Source: Bradyrhizobium elkanii USDA 76 (lineage in GTDB: Bacteria > Pseudomonadota > Alphaproteobacteria > Rhizobiales > Xanthobacteraceae). From it: a stretch of 64,000 bases of DNA. The notes below the pieces were generated by a model. That model was not told where the DNA came from. It ran no database searches and worked only from the letters and a program-made list of their open reading frames with translations. Made by a program: the position numbers and the translations under genes. The stretch is from assembly GCF_023278185.1 (NCBI RefSeq), contig NZ_CP066356.1, positions 3,712,001 to 3,776,000 on the forward strand, in the 5' to 3' direction. Positions 26,465 through 35,259 of this stretch are shown here, piece by piece (within the stretch, counting starts at the first letter, position 1; every line of letters begins with the position of its first letter).

Positions 26465-27343
26465 ATGACGGACGTTCTGATCACCGCCGGCGAACTTGCC
26501 GAGCTCGTCAAGAAAGACCCGTGTGTCATCATCGACACGCGGAATCCGGATTCCTATGCGGCCGGCCATTTGCCCGGCGCCGTCAATGTGCACGACATCT
26601 TCACGTTCCTTGCGACCTCGACGCCGGAAGGCATCCACGAGCTGAAGACCAAGTTCGCGGATGCGTTCGGTGCCGCCGGTCTTTCCGGCAAGGAGACCGC
26701 CGTGATCTACGAGCAGTCGATGAATTCCGGCTTCGGCCAATCCTGCCGCGGCTACTATCTTCTGACGATGCTGGGCTATCCCATGGTGAAGGTGCTGCAT
26801 GGCGGCTTCGATGCCTGGAAGGCGGCCGACCTGCCGGTGACCACCGACGTTGCGGCGCCGGCGAAGGCCTCCTTTGCGATCGTGCCGGAGGCCGGCGACA
26901 TCATGATCGACGCCAAGGCGATGCTGGCGGCGGTCGGCAAGCCCGGCGTTGCGATCCTCGACGTGCGCGACGTCGACGAGTGGATCGGCGAAAGCTCCTC
27001 GCCCTACGGCAAGGATTTCTGCCCGCGCAAGGGCCGCATCCCCGGTGCGGTGTGGCTGGAATGGTACCGCATGATGAAGCCGACCGCGGAGGGCCCGCGC
27101 TTCAAGTCGAAGGACGAGATCCTGGCGGAGTGCGCCACCGTCGGCATCTCGCAGACCACGCCGGTCTATCTCTACTGCTTCAAGGGGGCACGCGCCTCGA
27201 ACACCTTCCTGGCGCTGAAGAACGCCGGCGTGAAGGACGTGCGGATGTACTTCGGCTCCTGGAACGAGTGGTCGCGCGACCCGTCGCTGCCGATCGACGA
27301 GGGCTTGCCGACCGCGCCCGTCGTCACCGGCAAGGCGGCATAG
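26465..27343 (+). CDS. Two-domain sulfurtransferase (rhodanese)
   Basis: 292 residues in two rhodanese domains. The first (1-120) carries IIDTRNPDSYAAGHLPGAVNVHD; the second carries ILDVRDVDEWIG and the active-site loop Y-C238-F-K-G-A-R. Rhodaneses transfer sulfane sulfur to cyanide or other thiophiles; the loop Cys-x-Lys-Gly-x-Arg resembles thiosulfate- more than mercaptopyruvate-type enzymes. Ribosome site AGGAGAGG. Its place just before a cyanate-type importer and cyanase suggests a role in cyanide/thiocyanate handling; this is inference. Confidence 0.88.
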   Translation: MTDVLITAGELAELVKKDPCVIIDTRNPDSYAAGHLPGAVNVHDIFTFLATSTPEGIHELKTKFADAFGAAGLSGKETAVIYEQSMNSGFGQSCRGYYLLTMLGYPMVKVLHGGFDAWKAADLPVTTDVAAPAKASFAIVPEAGDIMIDAKAMLAAVGKPGVAILDVRDVDEWIGESSSPYGKDFCPRKGRIPGAVWLEWYRMMKPTAEGPRFKSKDEILAECATVGISQTTPVYLYCFKGARASNTFLALKNAGVKDVRMYFGSWNEWSRDPSLPIDEGLPTAPVVTGKAA

Positions 27344-27437
27344 AACCTGCATGTTTGTTGGTGTCCGGCGGCGCAAAACGCGGCCGGACACCAATCAATG
27401 AACCGGATCGCGGAGCTCTCTGCGTTTCGGTGCGACA

Positions 27438-28841
27438 ATGGGGCGCAGCATGTCCACCTCAGATGATCCCTTCGACGCCGACCGCGTGCTCACGCGATCG
27501 GGCTGCGCCTGCGGCTGGCATCGCTCAGCCGCCGAGCATGAGCAGGCCGCGCGCACGCTGCGCTGCGAGCCGGTCGCCGATCTCAGCGAACAGAAGCGCT
27601 ACGAAGGCATCGTCGCGTCGGCGGTGATGCGGGCGGTGTTTCCGCGGGATGTCGCGCGCCGCGCTTTCCTGAAATCGGTTGGCGCCGCGACGGCGCTCGC
27701 CGCGCTGTCGCAGTTCTTCCCGCTGAAGACGGCGACGGAGGCGTTCGCCGACGCCGGACCGCCGGAGAAGAAGGACCTCAAGGTCGGCTTCATCCCGATC
27801 ACCTGCGCGACCCCGATTATCATGGCGGCGCCGCTCGGCTTCTATGCCAAGCAGGGCCTCAACGTCGAGGTGGTGAAGACCGCCGGCTGGGCGGTCATTC
27901 GCGACAAGACCATCAACAAGGAATACGACGCCGCCCACATGCTGGCGCCGATGCCGCTCGCGATCTCGCTCGGCCTTGGCGCCAACGCCATACCGTTCAC
28001 GGTCCCTGCGATCGAGAACATCAACGGGCAGGGCATCACGCTGGCGACGAAGCACAAGGACAGGCGCGATCCGAAGGACTGGAAGGGCATGAAGTTCGCC
28101 ATTCCGTTCGACTACTCCATGCACAATTATCTGCTGCGCTATTACCTCGCCGAGCACGGGCTCGATCCGGATACCGACGTGCAGCTCCGCTCGGTGCCGC
28201 CGCCGGAGATGGTCGCCAATCTGCGTGCCGACAACATCGACGGCTTCCTCGCGCCCGACAATATCTGCCAGCGCGCGATCTATGACGGGGTCGGCTTCCT
28301 GCACATCCTCTCCAAGGAGATCTGGGACGGCCATCCCTGCTGCAGCTTCGCCGCCAGCCGCGAGTTCATCACGACGGCGCCGAATTCCTTCGCGGCGCTG
28401 ACCCGCGCGATCGTGGATGCCACCGGTTATGCGGCGAAGGCCGAGAACCGCAAGCAGATCGCGGAAGCGATTGCGCCGGCCAATTACATCAACGCGCCGG
28501 TGACGGTGCTGGAGCAGGTGCTGACCGGCACCTACGCCGACGGGCTCGGTGGCGTGAAAACCGATCCGAAGCGCGTCGATTTCGATCCGTTCCCCTGGCA
28601 GTCCTTTGCGGTGTGGATGCTGACGCAGATGAAGCGCTGGGGCCAGATCAAGGGCGACGTCGACTACAAGGCGGTCGCCGAGCAGGTCTATCTCGCCACA
28701 GATACCAAGAAGGTGATGGCCGAGATGGGGCTCGCGCCACCCGCCACCTCGTACAAGTCATTCTCGGTGATGGGCAAGAGCTTCGATCCGGCCAAGCCCG
28801 ACGATTATCTCGCGAGCTTCAAGATCAGGAAATCGTCGTGA
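27438..28841 (+). CDS. ABC transporter substrate-binding protein, CmpA/NrtA type
   Basis: 467 residues. After a 70-residue leader with Cys residues (GCACG at 22-26, C43) comes a Tat-like signal at R74-R75 (RRAFLKSVGAATALAALSQFF). The mature part starts KVGFIPITCATPIIMAAPLGFY and is a nitrate/cyanate/bicarbonate-type binding protein. It heads an importer with the two following genes and cynS, so cyanate is the likely ligand. Starts at ATG 27438 or 27450; no strong ribosome site separates them. A Tat route implies binding of a folded or cofactor-dependent protein. Confidence 0.88.
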   Translation: MGRSMSTSDDPFDADRVLTRSGCACGWHRSAAEHEQAARTLRCEPVADLSEQKRYEGIVASAVMRAVFPRDVARRAFLKSVGAATALAALSQFFPLKTATEAFADAGPPEKKDLKVGFIPITCATPIIMAAPLGFYAKQGLNVEVVKTAGWAVIRDKTINKEYDAAHMLAPMPLAISLGLGANAIPFTVPAIENINGQGITLATKHKDRRDPKDWKGMKFAIPFDYSMHNYLLRYYLAEHGLDPDTDVQLRSVPPPEMVANLRADNIDGFLAPDNICQRAIYDGVGFLHILSKEIWDGHPCCSFAASREFITTAPNSFAALTRAIVDATGYAAKAENRKQIAEAIAPANYINAPVTVLEQVLTGTYADGLGGVKTDPKRVDFDPFPWQSFAVWMLTQMKRWGQIKGDVDYKAVAEQVYLATDTKKVMAEMGLAPPATSYKSFSVMGKSFDPAKPDDYLASFKIRKSS

Positions 28842-28860
28842 GGGGGCGCGCCGGCCTTTC

Positions 28861-28984
28861 CACGTCGTCCCGGCGAAGGCCGGGACCCATAACCACAACA
28901 GCCAGTGATTGGGCACGGCGTCTCCCCGCGTGCCTCAAGCTGGGGCCGCGGCGTATGGGTCCCGGCTTTCGGCGGGACGACGTG
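28861..28984. repeat. Family C hairpin repeat pair inside the ABC operon
   Basis: CACGTCGTCCCGGCGAAGGCCGGGACCCATAACC and, inverted, ATGGGTCCCGGCTTTCGGCGGGACGACGTGG bracket about 65 bases. The layout matches the copy hit by the IS. It fills nearly the whole gap between the binding-protein and permease genes. Confidence 0.75.
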
Positions 28985-29001
28985 GTGATGGAACTCGCCA
29001 C

Positions 29002-29841
29002 ATGACGCTGTCCCTCCGTCTCCGTGCCGCCATCGTCTCGATCGCGCTGCTTGCCGCCTTCCTCGGCGCCTGGCACCTCGCCACCCGCAGCAGCGGCACG
29101 ACGGCGGCCATGAGCCCCGAATACGCCAGGCTGATGGGGCTGACCGCGACGCAGGGCAAGTCCGCGATGCCCGGGCCGCTCGATGTCGGCGCCAAGCTGT
29201 GGGAGCATCTGAAGCGGCCGTTCTACGACAATGGCCCGAACGACAAGGGGCTCGGCATCCAGCTCGCCTATTCGATCGGGCGCGTCGGGCTCGGCTATCT
29301 GATCGCGGTCGTCGTCGCGATTCCGCTCGGCTTCATGATCGGCATGTCGCCCCTGATCAGCAGGGCGCTCGATCCCTTCATCCAGGTGCTGAAGCCGATC
29401 TCGCCGCTGGCCTGGATGCCGCTCGCGCTCTACACGATCAAGGATTCCTCGATCTCCGCGATCTTCGTCATCTTCATCTGCTCGGTGTGGCCGATGCTGC
29501 TCAACACCGCGTTCGGGGTCGCCGGCGTGCGCAAGGAGTGGATCAACGTCGCGCGCACGCTCGAGGTCGGCACCATCAGGCGCGCCTTCACCGTGATCCT
29601 GCCGGCGGCGGCGCCGACGATCCTGACGGGCATGCGGATCTCGATCGGGATCGCCTGGCTCGTGATCGTCGCCGCCGAGATGCTCGTCGGTGGCACCGGC
29701 ATCGGCTACTTCGTCTGGAATGAGTGGAATAACCTGTCGATCACCAATGTGATCATCGCGATCCTCTTGATCGGCCTAGTCGGCATGCTGCTCGACCAGG
29801 TGCTGGCGCGGTTCACCCGCATGGTGACGTTTCCGGAGTAG
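29002..29841 (+). CDS. ABC transporter permease, nitrate/cyanate type
   Basis: 279 residues, six hydrophobic segments, and the EAA loop E-V-G-T-I-R-R-A-F-T followed by VILPAAAPTILTGMRISIG that contacts the ATPase. It is the inner-membrane partner of the previous binding protein. ATG 29002 is used; the longer frame to 28909 begins inside the repeat. The gene overlaps nothing and is followed 2 bases later by the ATPase gene, so translational coupling is likely. Confidence 0.9.
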   Translation: MTLSLRLRAAIVSIALLAAFLGAWHLATRSSGTTAAMSPEYARLMGLTATQGKSAMPGPLDVGAKLWEHLKRPFYDNGPNDKGLGIQLAYSIGRVGLGYLIAVVVAIPLGFMIGMSPLISRALDPFIQVLKPISPLAWMPLALYTIKDSSISAIFVIFICSVWPMLLNTAFGVAGVRKEWINVARTLEVGTIRRAFTVILPAAAPTILTGMRISIGIAWLVIVAAEMLVGGTGIGYFVWNEWNNLSITNVIIAILLIGLVGMLLDQVLARFTRMVTFPE

Positions 29842-29843
29842 CG

Positions 29844-30755
29844 ATGATCGACAAGTTCATCTCGATCGAGGGCATCGCGCGGCGCTATCCCGGCGCCGGC
29901 GGCGGCACCACCACGGTGTTCGAGAATTTCTGGCTGTCGATGGCGCGCGGCGAGTTCGGCTGCGTGATCGGCCATTCCGGCTGCGGCAAGACCACGGTGC
30001 TGAACATCCTCGCCGGCCTCGACGAGCCGAGCGAGGGGACTGTCATCGTCGACGGCCAGGGGATCGAGGGCACCAGCCTCGACCGCGCCGTGATCTTCCA
30101 AAGCCATGCGCTGCTGCCGTGGCGCACGGTGCTCGGCAACGTCGCCTATGCCGTCAGCTCGAAATGGCGCAAATGGGATCGCGCGCGGGTGAAGGCGCAC
30201 GCGCAGAAGTTCATCGATCTCGTCGGGCTCACCGGCTCCGAGCACAAGCATCCGTCCGAGCTCTCCGGCGGCATGAAACAGCGCGTCGGCATCGCGCGGG
30301 CGCTGTCGATCACCCCGAAGATCATGCTGATGGACGAGCCGTTCTCGGCGCTGGATGCGCTGACCCGCGGCACGCTGCAGGACGAGGTGCGGCGGATCTG
30401 CCTGGAGACCGGGCAGACCACCTTCATGATCACCCATGACGTCGACGAGGCGATCTTCCTCGCCGACAAGATCTTCCTGATGACCAACGGTCCCGGCGCG
30501 GTGCTGGCCGAGATCGTCGAGAACCCACTGCCGAAGGAGCGCGGCCGCATCGACCTGCACCGGCATCCCTATTACTATGCGCTGCGCAACCATATCGTCG
30601 ATTTCCTGGTCAGCCGCAGCAAGAGCTTTGCCGCCGAGGTGACCGGTCACGATCCGCGCCGCGTGCCGACGGTGCGGCCCGGCGTCGGCGAGCCCGTGAT
30701 CGTCTCGCCGCCGCGCGTCGTCGAACCCAATCCCGCGCAGAGCGCTGCGCGCTGA
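29844..30755 (+). CDS. ABC transporter ATP-binding protein, nitrate/cyanate type
   Basis: 303 residues. Walker A GHSGCGKTT (43-51), Q-loop FQSHALLPW, signature LSGGMKQR, Walker B IMLMDEPFSALD and switch His ITHDVDEA. The C-terminal ~50 residues beyond the ATPase core are Arg/Pro-rich and of unclear role. The third importer gene; 19 bases before cynS with GAGGAGG between. Confidence 0.93.
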   Translation: MIDKFISIEGIARRYPGAGGGTTTVFENFWLSMARGEFGCVIGHSGCGKTTVLNILAGLDEPSEGTVIVDGQGIEGTSLDRAVIFQSHALLPWRTVLGNVAYAVSSKWRKWDRARVKAHAQKFIDLVGLTGSEHKHPSELSGGMKQRVGIARALSITPKIMLMDEPFSALDALTRGTLQDEVRRICLETGQTTFMITHDVDEAIFLADKIFLMTNGPGAVLAEIVENPLPKERGRIDLHRHPYYYALRNHIVDFLVSRSKSFAAEVTGHDPRRVPTVRPGVGEPVIVSPPRVVEPNPAQSAAR

Positions 30756-30774
30756 AGCCTGAGGAGGAAACCTG

Positions 30775-31263
30775 ATGAAACGCGAAAACCTCACCGAGAA
30801 GCTGCTCGACATCAAGCGCGAGAAGGGCTGGAGCTGGAAATACATCTGCGAGAAGATCGGCGGCTATTCCGAGGTGCTGATCACGGGCGCGATCCTCGGC
30901 CAGATGAAACTGACGAAGCCGCAGGCGGCGAACGCCGGCGAATTGTTCGGGCTGTCGAAGGCCGAGATCGCGATGCTCAACGAGGTGCCGATGCGCGGTA
31001 CCGGCACGCCGATGCCGCCGACCGATCCCTTGATCTACCGCTTCTACGAGATGGTGATGGTCAACGGCCCGGCCTGGAAGGCCCTGATCGAAGAGGAATT
31101 CGGCGACGGCATCATGTCGGCGATCGACTTCGACATGGCGCTGGAGCGCGTCGCCAATCCGAAGGGCGACCGGGTCAAGATCACCATGAGCGGCAAGTTC
31201 CTGCCGTACAAATATTACGGCGCCAGCGGCAACGTGCCGGAATACGGCTTCAAAGAAGAGTGA
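30775..31263 (+). CDS. cynS: Cyanate hydratase (cyanase)
   Basis: 162 residues, close to the usual 156. It converts cyanate and bicarbonate to ammonia and CO2 as a decamer. The catalytic R89, E92 and S115 (YRFYEM, GDGIMSAIDF) correspond to R96/E99/S122 of E. coli with a constant shift of seven. N-terminal helix-turn-helix-like part and C-terminal FLPYKYYG are present. Last gene of the importer run, so cyanate uptake and breakdown are likely co-expressed. Confidence 0.96.
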   Translation: MKRENLTEKLLDIKREKGWSWKYICEKIGGYSEVLITGAILGQMKLTKPQAANAGELFGLSKAEIAMLNEVPMRGTGTPMPPTDPLIYRFYEMVMVNGPAWKALIEEEFGDGIMSAIDFDMALERVANPKGDRVKITMSGKFLPYKYYGASGNVPEYGFKEE

Positions 31264-31290
31264 CGCTAGCGTCGCGTAAGCGACGGCAGC

Positions 31291-31371
31291 GTCATTCCGG
31301 ACGACGAGGAGCGGCGATCCGGAATCTCGAGATTCCGGGTCTGGTCCTTCGGACCATCCCGGAATGACGGG
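31291..31371. repeat. Dispersed palindromic repeat, family E
   Basis: GTCATTCCGG at the left and CCGGAATGAC at the right form the outer inverted ends; inside are GGAATCTCGAGATTCC (perfect 16-base palindrome) and TGGTCC-TTC-GGACCA. It sits between the convergent cynS and purB and may end both transcripts. Confidence 0.8.
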
Positions 31372-31410
31372 AACGCTTCACGCTTCTTGCTCCTCGACCG
31401 CGCCCCGACC

Positions 31411-32841
31411 TCACAGGATCGTGCCCGGGTTGTAGCGCGCCGCCTCGGGCTTGGCCTTGGCCAGAGCCTCGACCTGCTCGGCGAAGAAATCGACCTGGGC
31501 ACCGGCGTCGCCGGAGTTGGCGCGGCCCTGGTCGAGCACGTGCTGCAACTCGGCTTCGCTCAAGCCGAGACGCTTGTCGGCGGCGAGGCGTTGCAGCAGA
31601 TCGTTCTGCACGATCTTGCCGGTGCGCAGGTCGCCGATGGCTGCGACGGCATGCTCCTTGATCGCCTCGTGGGCGCCTTCACGGCCCGCGCCCTTCTTGA
31701 CCGCTTCCATCATCACCGTGGTGGTCAGCAGGAAGGGCAGATAGCGGTTGAGCTCGGTCTCGACGACGGCTTCGAACACCTCCATCTGGTCAAGCACCGT
31801 GAGCAGGGTTTCGAGCAGGCCATCCATGGCGAGGAAGGCATCGGGCAGCATGACGCGGCGGACGACCGAGCAGGAGACGTCGCCTTCGTTCCACTGATCG
31901 CCGGCAAGGCCTGCGGCCATCGCCAGATAGCCCTTCAGGATCACATGCAGGCCGTTGATGCGCTCGCAGGAGCGGCTGTTCATCTTGTGCGGCATCGCCG
32001 AGGAGCCGACCTGGCCCTTGGCGAAACCTTCGCTGGCGAGTTCGTGGCCTGCCATCAGGCGGATGGTCTTGGCGAAATTGCCGGGGCCGCTGGCGAGCTC
32101 GGTGAGCACGCTGACCGCACGGAAGTCGAGGCTGCGCGGATAGACCTGGCCGACGGCATCGAGCACCTTCGGCAGGCCGAGGTGAACGAGGACGCGTTGC
32201 TCGAGCGCGCGCGCCTTGCCGGCATCGCCGTTGAACAGGGTGATCTGGTCGAGACGGGTGCCCACCGCGCCCTTCAGGCCGCGCGCGGGATAGGTTTGCA
32301 GCACGTTGACCAGGCTCTGATGCGCCAGCAGCATCTCCTCACCGGACATGGCGATGCGCTTGCCGAGCGTCGTGACCTGCGCGGCGACATTGTGGGTGCG
32401 CGCGGTGAACGGGATGTCGCGCAATTGCTTCGCGCGCGTGGCAAAGCGGATGAGGGCGGCGACGCTCTTGGTCTCGATGAGCTGCAGCGCGCGGTAGACC
32501 TGCAATTGCTCGACGTTCTCGGTGAGGTCGCGGCTGGTCATGCCCTTGTGCAGGTGCTCGTGACCGGCGAGTTCGCAGAACTCCTCGATGCGGGCCTTGA
32601 CGTCGTGGCGGGTGACGCGCTCCCGCTTCATGATGGAAGCCAGGTTGATCTGGTCCTTGACGCGCTCGTAGCTTTCGATCACGCCATCCGGCACCGCGAT
32701 GCCGAGATCGCGCTGGGCCTTCAGCACGGCGATCCAGTAGTCGCGTTCGAGGCGGACCTTGCCTTCGCCACTCCAGATGGCGCGCATGGCGGGCGAGGCG
32801 TAACGTTCGGCGAGGACGTTGGAAATGTGATCTTGGGACAT
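31411..32841 (-). CDS. purB: Adenylosuccinate lyase
   Basis: 476 residues. It cleaves SAICAR and adenylosuccinate in purine synthesis. The fumarase/lyase-family signature is SSAMPHKMNSRSCER; other blocks are KGMTSRDLTENVEQ and TARTHNVAAQ. The opening ISNVLAERYASPAMRAIWSGEGKVRLERDYW is of the longer form, above the ~430-456 residues common in bacteria. ATG 32841 follows AGAGCGGG; the upstream frame extension has no family match. It precedes the purine gene run but on the opposite strand. Confidence 0.94.
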   Translation of the reverse strand: MSQDHISNVLAERYASPAMRAIWSGEGKVRLERDYWIAVLKAQRDLGIAVPDGVIESYERVKDQINLASIMKRERVTRHDVKARIEEFCELAGHEHLHKGMTSRDLTENVEQLQVYRALQLIETKSVAALIRFATRAKQLRDIPFTARTHNVAAQVTTLGKRIAMSGEEMLLAHQSLVNVLQTYPARGLKGAVGTRLDQITLFNGDAGKARALEQRVLVHLGLPKVLDAVGQVYPRSLDFRAVSVLTELASGPGNFAKTIRLMAGHELASEGFAKGQVGSSAMPHKMNSRSCERINGLHVILKGYLAMAAGLAGDQWNEGDVSCSVVRRVMLPDAFLAMDGLLETLLTVLDQMEVFEAVVETELNRYLPFLLTTTVMMEAVKKGAGREGAHEAIKEHAVAAIGDLRTGKIVQNDLLQRLAADKRLGLSEAELQHVLDQGRANSGDAGAQVDFFAEQVEALAKAKPEAARYNPGTIL

Positions 32842-33036
32842 CCCGCTCTCTTGGCATTGCCTGAGGCTGGCTGCAAGCCGCGACCTGCGATGAATCGTCA
32901 GGTCTGGTAACGCCCCGGCCGGGCTTGCGGTGCCGGCGCCAGCATACCAGATTCCAGAAGGCGCCGCCTCGGGCAATCCGGGGCGCGCAGGCATGCGCCG
33001 CGGTGGCCGGCGGCACACCTCGCGATGAGGGGGCGA

Positions 33037-33849
33037 TCAGTTGAACGCGGCGCGGACCTCCTTCACCGGCGCCATGTCGCGGACGAAGCTGAACGCGCCG
33101 TTGTCCTTCATCTCGCGGGCACAGCGCAGGAACGCAGCCAGCGCGTGGCGCTGCATCGCGCCGCCGACGCTGATGCGCTTGACCCCGGCGGCCGACAGCT
33201 GCTCGACCGTCAGGGTCGGATCGGCAAAGCCCATCACCAGGTTGAACGGCTTCTTGACCGACGACACCACGGCCTTGATGGTGGCGAGATCGTAGAGGCC
33301 CGGCGAATACACCACGTCGGCGCCGGCGGCCTCGAACGCCTGCAGCCGCTTGATGGTGTCGTCGAGATCCTTGCGGCCGTGCAGGAAGTTCTCCGCCCGC
33401 GCCGTCAGCGTGAACGGGAAGGGCAGCGCCCGCGCGGCCTCGACCGCGGCCTGCACCCGCTCGACGGCGAGCGTGAAATCGTAGATCGGGCGCTGCGGGT
33501 CGCCGGTCGAATCCTCGATCGAGCCGCCGACCGCGCCGGCTTCAGCGGCGAACCGGATCGCCTCGGCCGCGAGCTTCGGCATGTCGGCGCCGCAATTCTC
33601 CAGATCGGCGTTGACGGGCAGGTCGGTGGCCTCGGCGATCACCCGGCAATTCTCGATGATCTCGTCGAGGCTGACGGTCGAACGGCCGAGCGTGTTGGCG
33701 AGCCCGAGGCTGGTGGTCGCCAGCGCCTCGAAGCCCATGGATGCGAGCAGCTTCGCCGTCCCGGCGTCCCACGGATTTGGAATGATGAAGGCGCCGGGCC
33801 GCTGATGCAGCTCGCGAAACCGTGCTGCCTTGTCCGCCTGGGTGCGCAT
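33037..33849 (-). CDS. Isocitrate lyase/phosphoenolpyruvate mutase family protein
   Basis: 270-residue TIM-barrel enzyme of the PEP mutase/isocitrate lyase superfamily. Visible are NPWDAGTAKLLASMGFEALATTS, VNADLENCG, GGSIEDSTG and ARAENFLHG, the typical Mg-binding and active-site strands. The usual K-K-C-G-H motif of isocitrate lyase is absent, so it is more likely a C-C or P-C bond lyase of unknown substrate. CAGGAG precedes ATG 33849. Divergent from a LysR gene 113 bases away, which probably regulates it. Confidence 0.8.
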   Translation of the reverse strand: MRTQADKAARFRELHQRPGAFIIPNPWDAGTAKLLASMGFEALATTSLGLANTLGRSTVSLDEIIENCRVIAEATDLPVNADLENCGADMPKLAAEAIRFAAEAGAVGGSIEDSTGDPQRPIYDFTLAVERVQAAVEAARALPFPFTLTARAENFLHGRKDLDDTIKRLQAFEAAGADVVYSPGLYDLATIKAVVSSVKKPFNLVMGFADPTLTVEQLSAAGVKRISVGGAMQRHALAAFLRCAREMKDNGAFSFVRDMAPVKEVRAAFN

Positions 33850-33962
33850 GTGAACTCCTGCTGTTGTCAAAAGCGACTGGCAGCAGCGATAGGGCGGTTT
33901 CGCCCATCAGACAAATTTGTTATTTCTCTCGATATCATCAGCTTTTTGCATAAGGGTTCGGC

Positions 33963-34907
33963 ATGGACAGCGACGCGCTCAACACGTTCCTGGTGGTGCA
34001 TCGGCGCGGCGGGATCTCGCATGCCGCCAAGGCGCTGCATCGCTCGCAGCCGGCGATTTCCCGGCGCATCGCGCTGCTCGAGCAGGAGCTCGGGGTGCCC
34101 CTGTTCGAGCGGATCGCGGGCAAGACGCGGCTGAGCGATGCCGGGCGGGTGATGGTGCCCTATGCCGAACGGGCGGTGGCGGCGGCGCAGGATGCCGAGA
34201 ACGCCGTGCGCGCGCTGCTGCGTGACAATTCCGGCCCGGTGGCGCTGGCGGTGACCGGCACGCTCGCCGGCGAGCGGCTCTCGAACGTGTTGAAGCGCTT
34301 TGCCCACCGGCATCCGGACGTTGCGCTGACGCTGCGCACCGCGACCAGCGCCGAGGTCAGCGACCTGATCCGGCGCGGCGAGGCGACGATCGGGTTGCGT
34401 TACGACCGCGACCGCTCGCGCGACCTCGATTGCGAGGTGCTGTTTGCCGAGCCGCTCGGGGTGGTCTGCGCGCCGGACCATCCGCTGGCGGGACGCCGGG
34501 TCGGCAAGCTTGCCGATCTCAGGGATGAGCGGTGGATCGCATTTCCCGAGGTGCCGGGACGCCGCGAAATCACCGCCTCGCACGTCTTCGCCCTGTTCCT
34601 GACGCACGGGCTCGGCGAGGTCGACTGGACGCCGGTCGACAGCCTGACGGCGCAGAAGCGCCTGGTCGAGGCCGGGCTCGGGATCGCGCTGCTGTCACAA
34701 AGCAATGCGGCGGAGGAATTGGGTAGCTGCAGGATCGCGACGATCCGCGTCGGCGATCTCGCTGCAAGTCACGAGGTCGTCGCCGTGACGCGGCACGGCG
34801 GCTTCCTCAGCGCCGCCTCACGCCGTCTGCTCGACGTCCTCCGTGCCGACTTCACCAAGACGAGGGGCACAAACACGTCGCGCCGGAACGGTGTCCGGCG
34901 CGCGTAA
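33963..34907 (+). CDS. LysR-family transcriptional regulator
   Basis: 314 residues with an N-terminal winged helix-turn-helix (LNTFLVVHRRGGISHAAKALHRSQPAISRRIALLEQELGVPLFER) and a LysR substrate domain (GPVALAVTGTLAGERLSNVLKRFA ... LVEAGLGIALLSQ). Divergent from the PEP-mutase-type gene, the standard LysR arrangement of regulator and target. Ligand not inferable. Confidence 0.88.
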   Translation: MDSDALNTFLVVHRRGGISHAAKALHRSQPAISRRIALLEQELGVPLFERIAGKTRLSDAGRVMVPYAERAVAAAQDAENAVRALLRDNSGPVALAVTGTLAGERLSNVLKRFAHRHPDVALTLRTATSAEVSDLIRRGEATIGLRYDRDRSRDLDCEVLFAEPLGVVCAPDHPLAGRRVGKLADLRDERWIAFPEVPGRREITASHVFALFLTHGLGEVDWTPVDSLTAQKRLVEAGLGIALLSQSNAAEELGSCRIATIRVGDLAASHEVVAVTRHGGFLSAASRRLLDVLRADFTKTRGTNTSRRNGVRRA

Positions 34908-34935
34908 AAGCCGAGTTGGCCCGTGTCCCGGGAAC

Positions 34936-35259
34936 TCAGCTTCCCGCCTTCACCTGCGCCGCGGCCACCGCCAGCAGCTCGTCCATCTTGGCGCGGATAT
35001 CGCGCTCGGTGACGGCCTGGCCCTTGGCGGTGAGGTCCTTCAGAACCTTGTGCAGCACGTCATTGTCGCCGGCTTCCTCGAAGTCGGCGGCGACCACTTC
35101 CTTGGCATAGGCGCTGGCGGCATCGCCTGTGATGCCGAGCTTCTCGGCGGCCCACAGGCCGAGCAGCTTGTTCCGGCGGGCTTCAGCCTTGAACTTCTGC
35201 TCCTCGTCGAGGGCGAACTTCTTCTCGAAACCTTCCTCGCGCTTGTTGAATTCGCTCAT
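34936..35259 (-). CDS. DUF1476 (ATPase zeta-inhibitor family) protein
   Basis: 107 residues, all helical: FNKREEGFEKKFALDEEQKFKAEARRNKLLGLWAAEKLG is the family hallmark. The family includes the zeta subunit, an F1-ATPase inhibitor of Paracoccus-type alphaproteobacteria, which blocks ATP hydrolysis. It faces the purine genes from the opposite strand, as in related genomes. ATG 35259 is used; the longer frame to 35349 has no match. Confidence 0.88.
   Translation of the reverse strand: MSEFNKREEGFEKKFALDEEQKFKAEARRNKLLGLWAAEKLGITGDAASAYAKEVVAADFEEAGDNDVLHKVLKDLTAKGQAVTERDIRAKMDELLAVAAAQVKAGS

Noticed and set aside
27438..30755. Nitrate rather than cyanate importer
   Set aside because: The family also carries nitrate, but no nitrate reductase or regulator is nearby and cynS follows by 19 bases; cyanate fits better though not proven.
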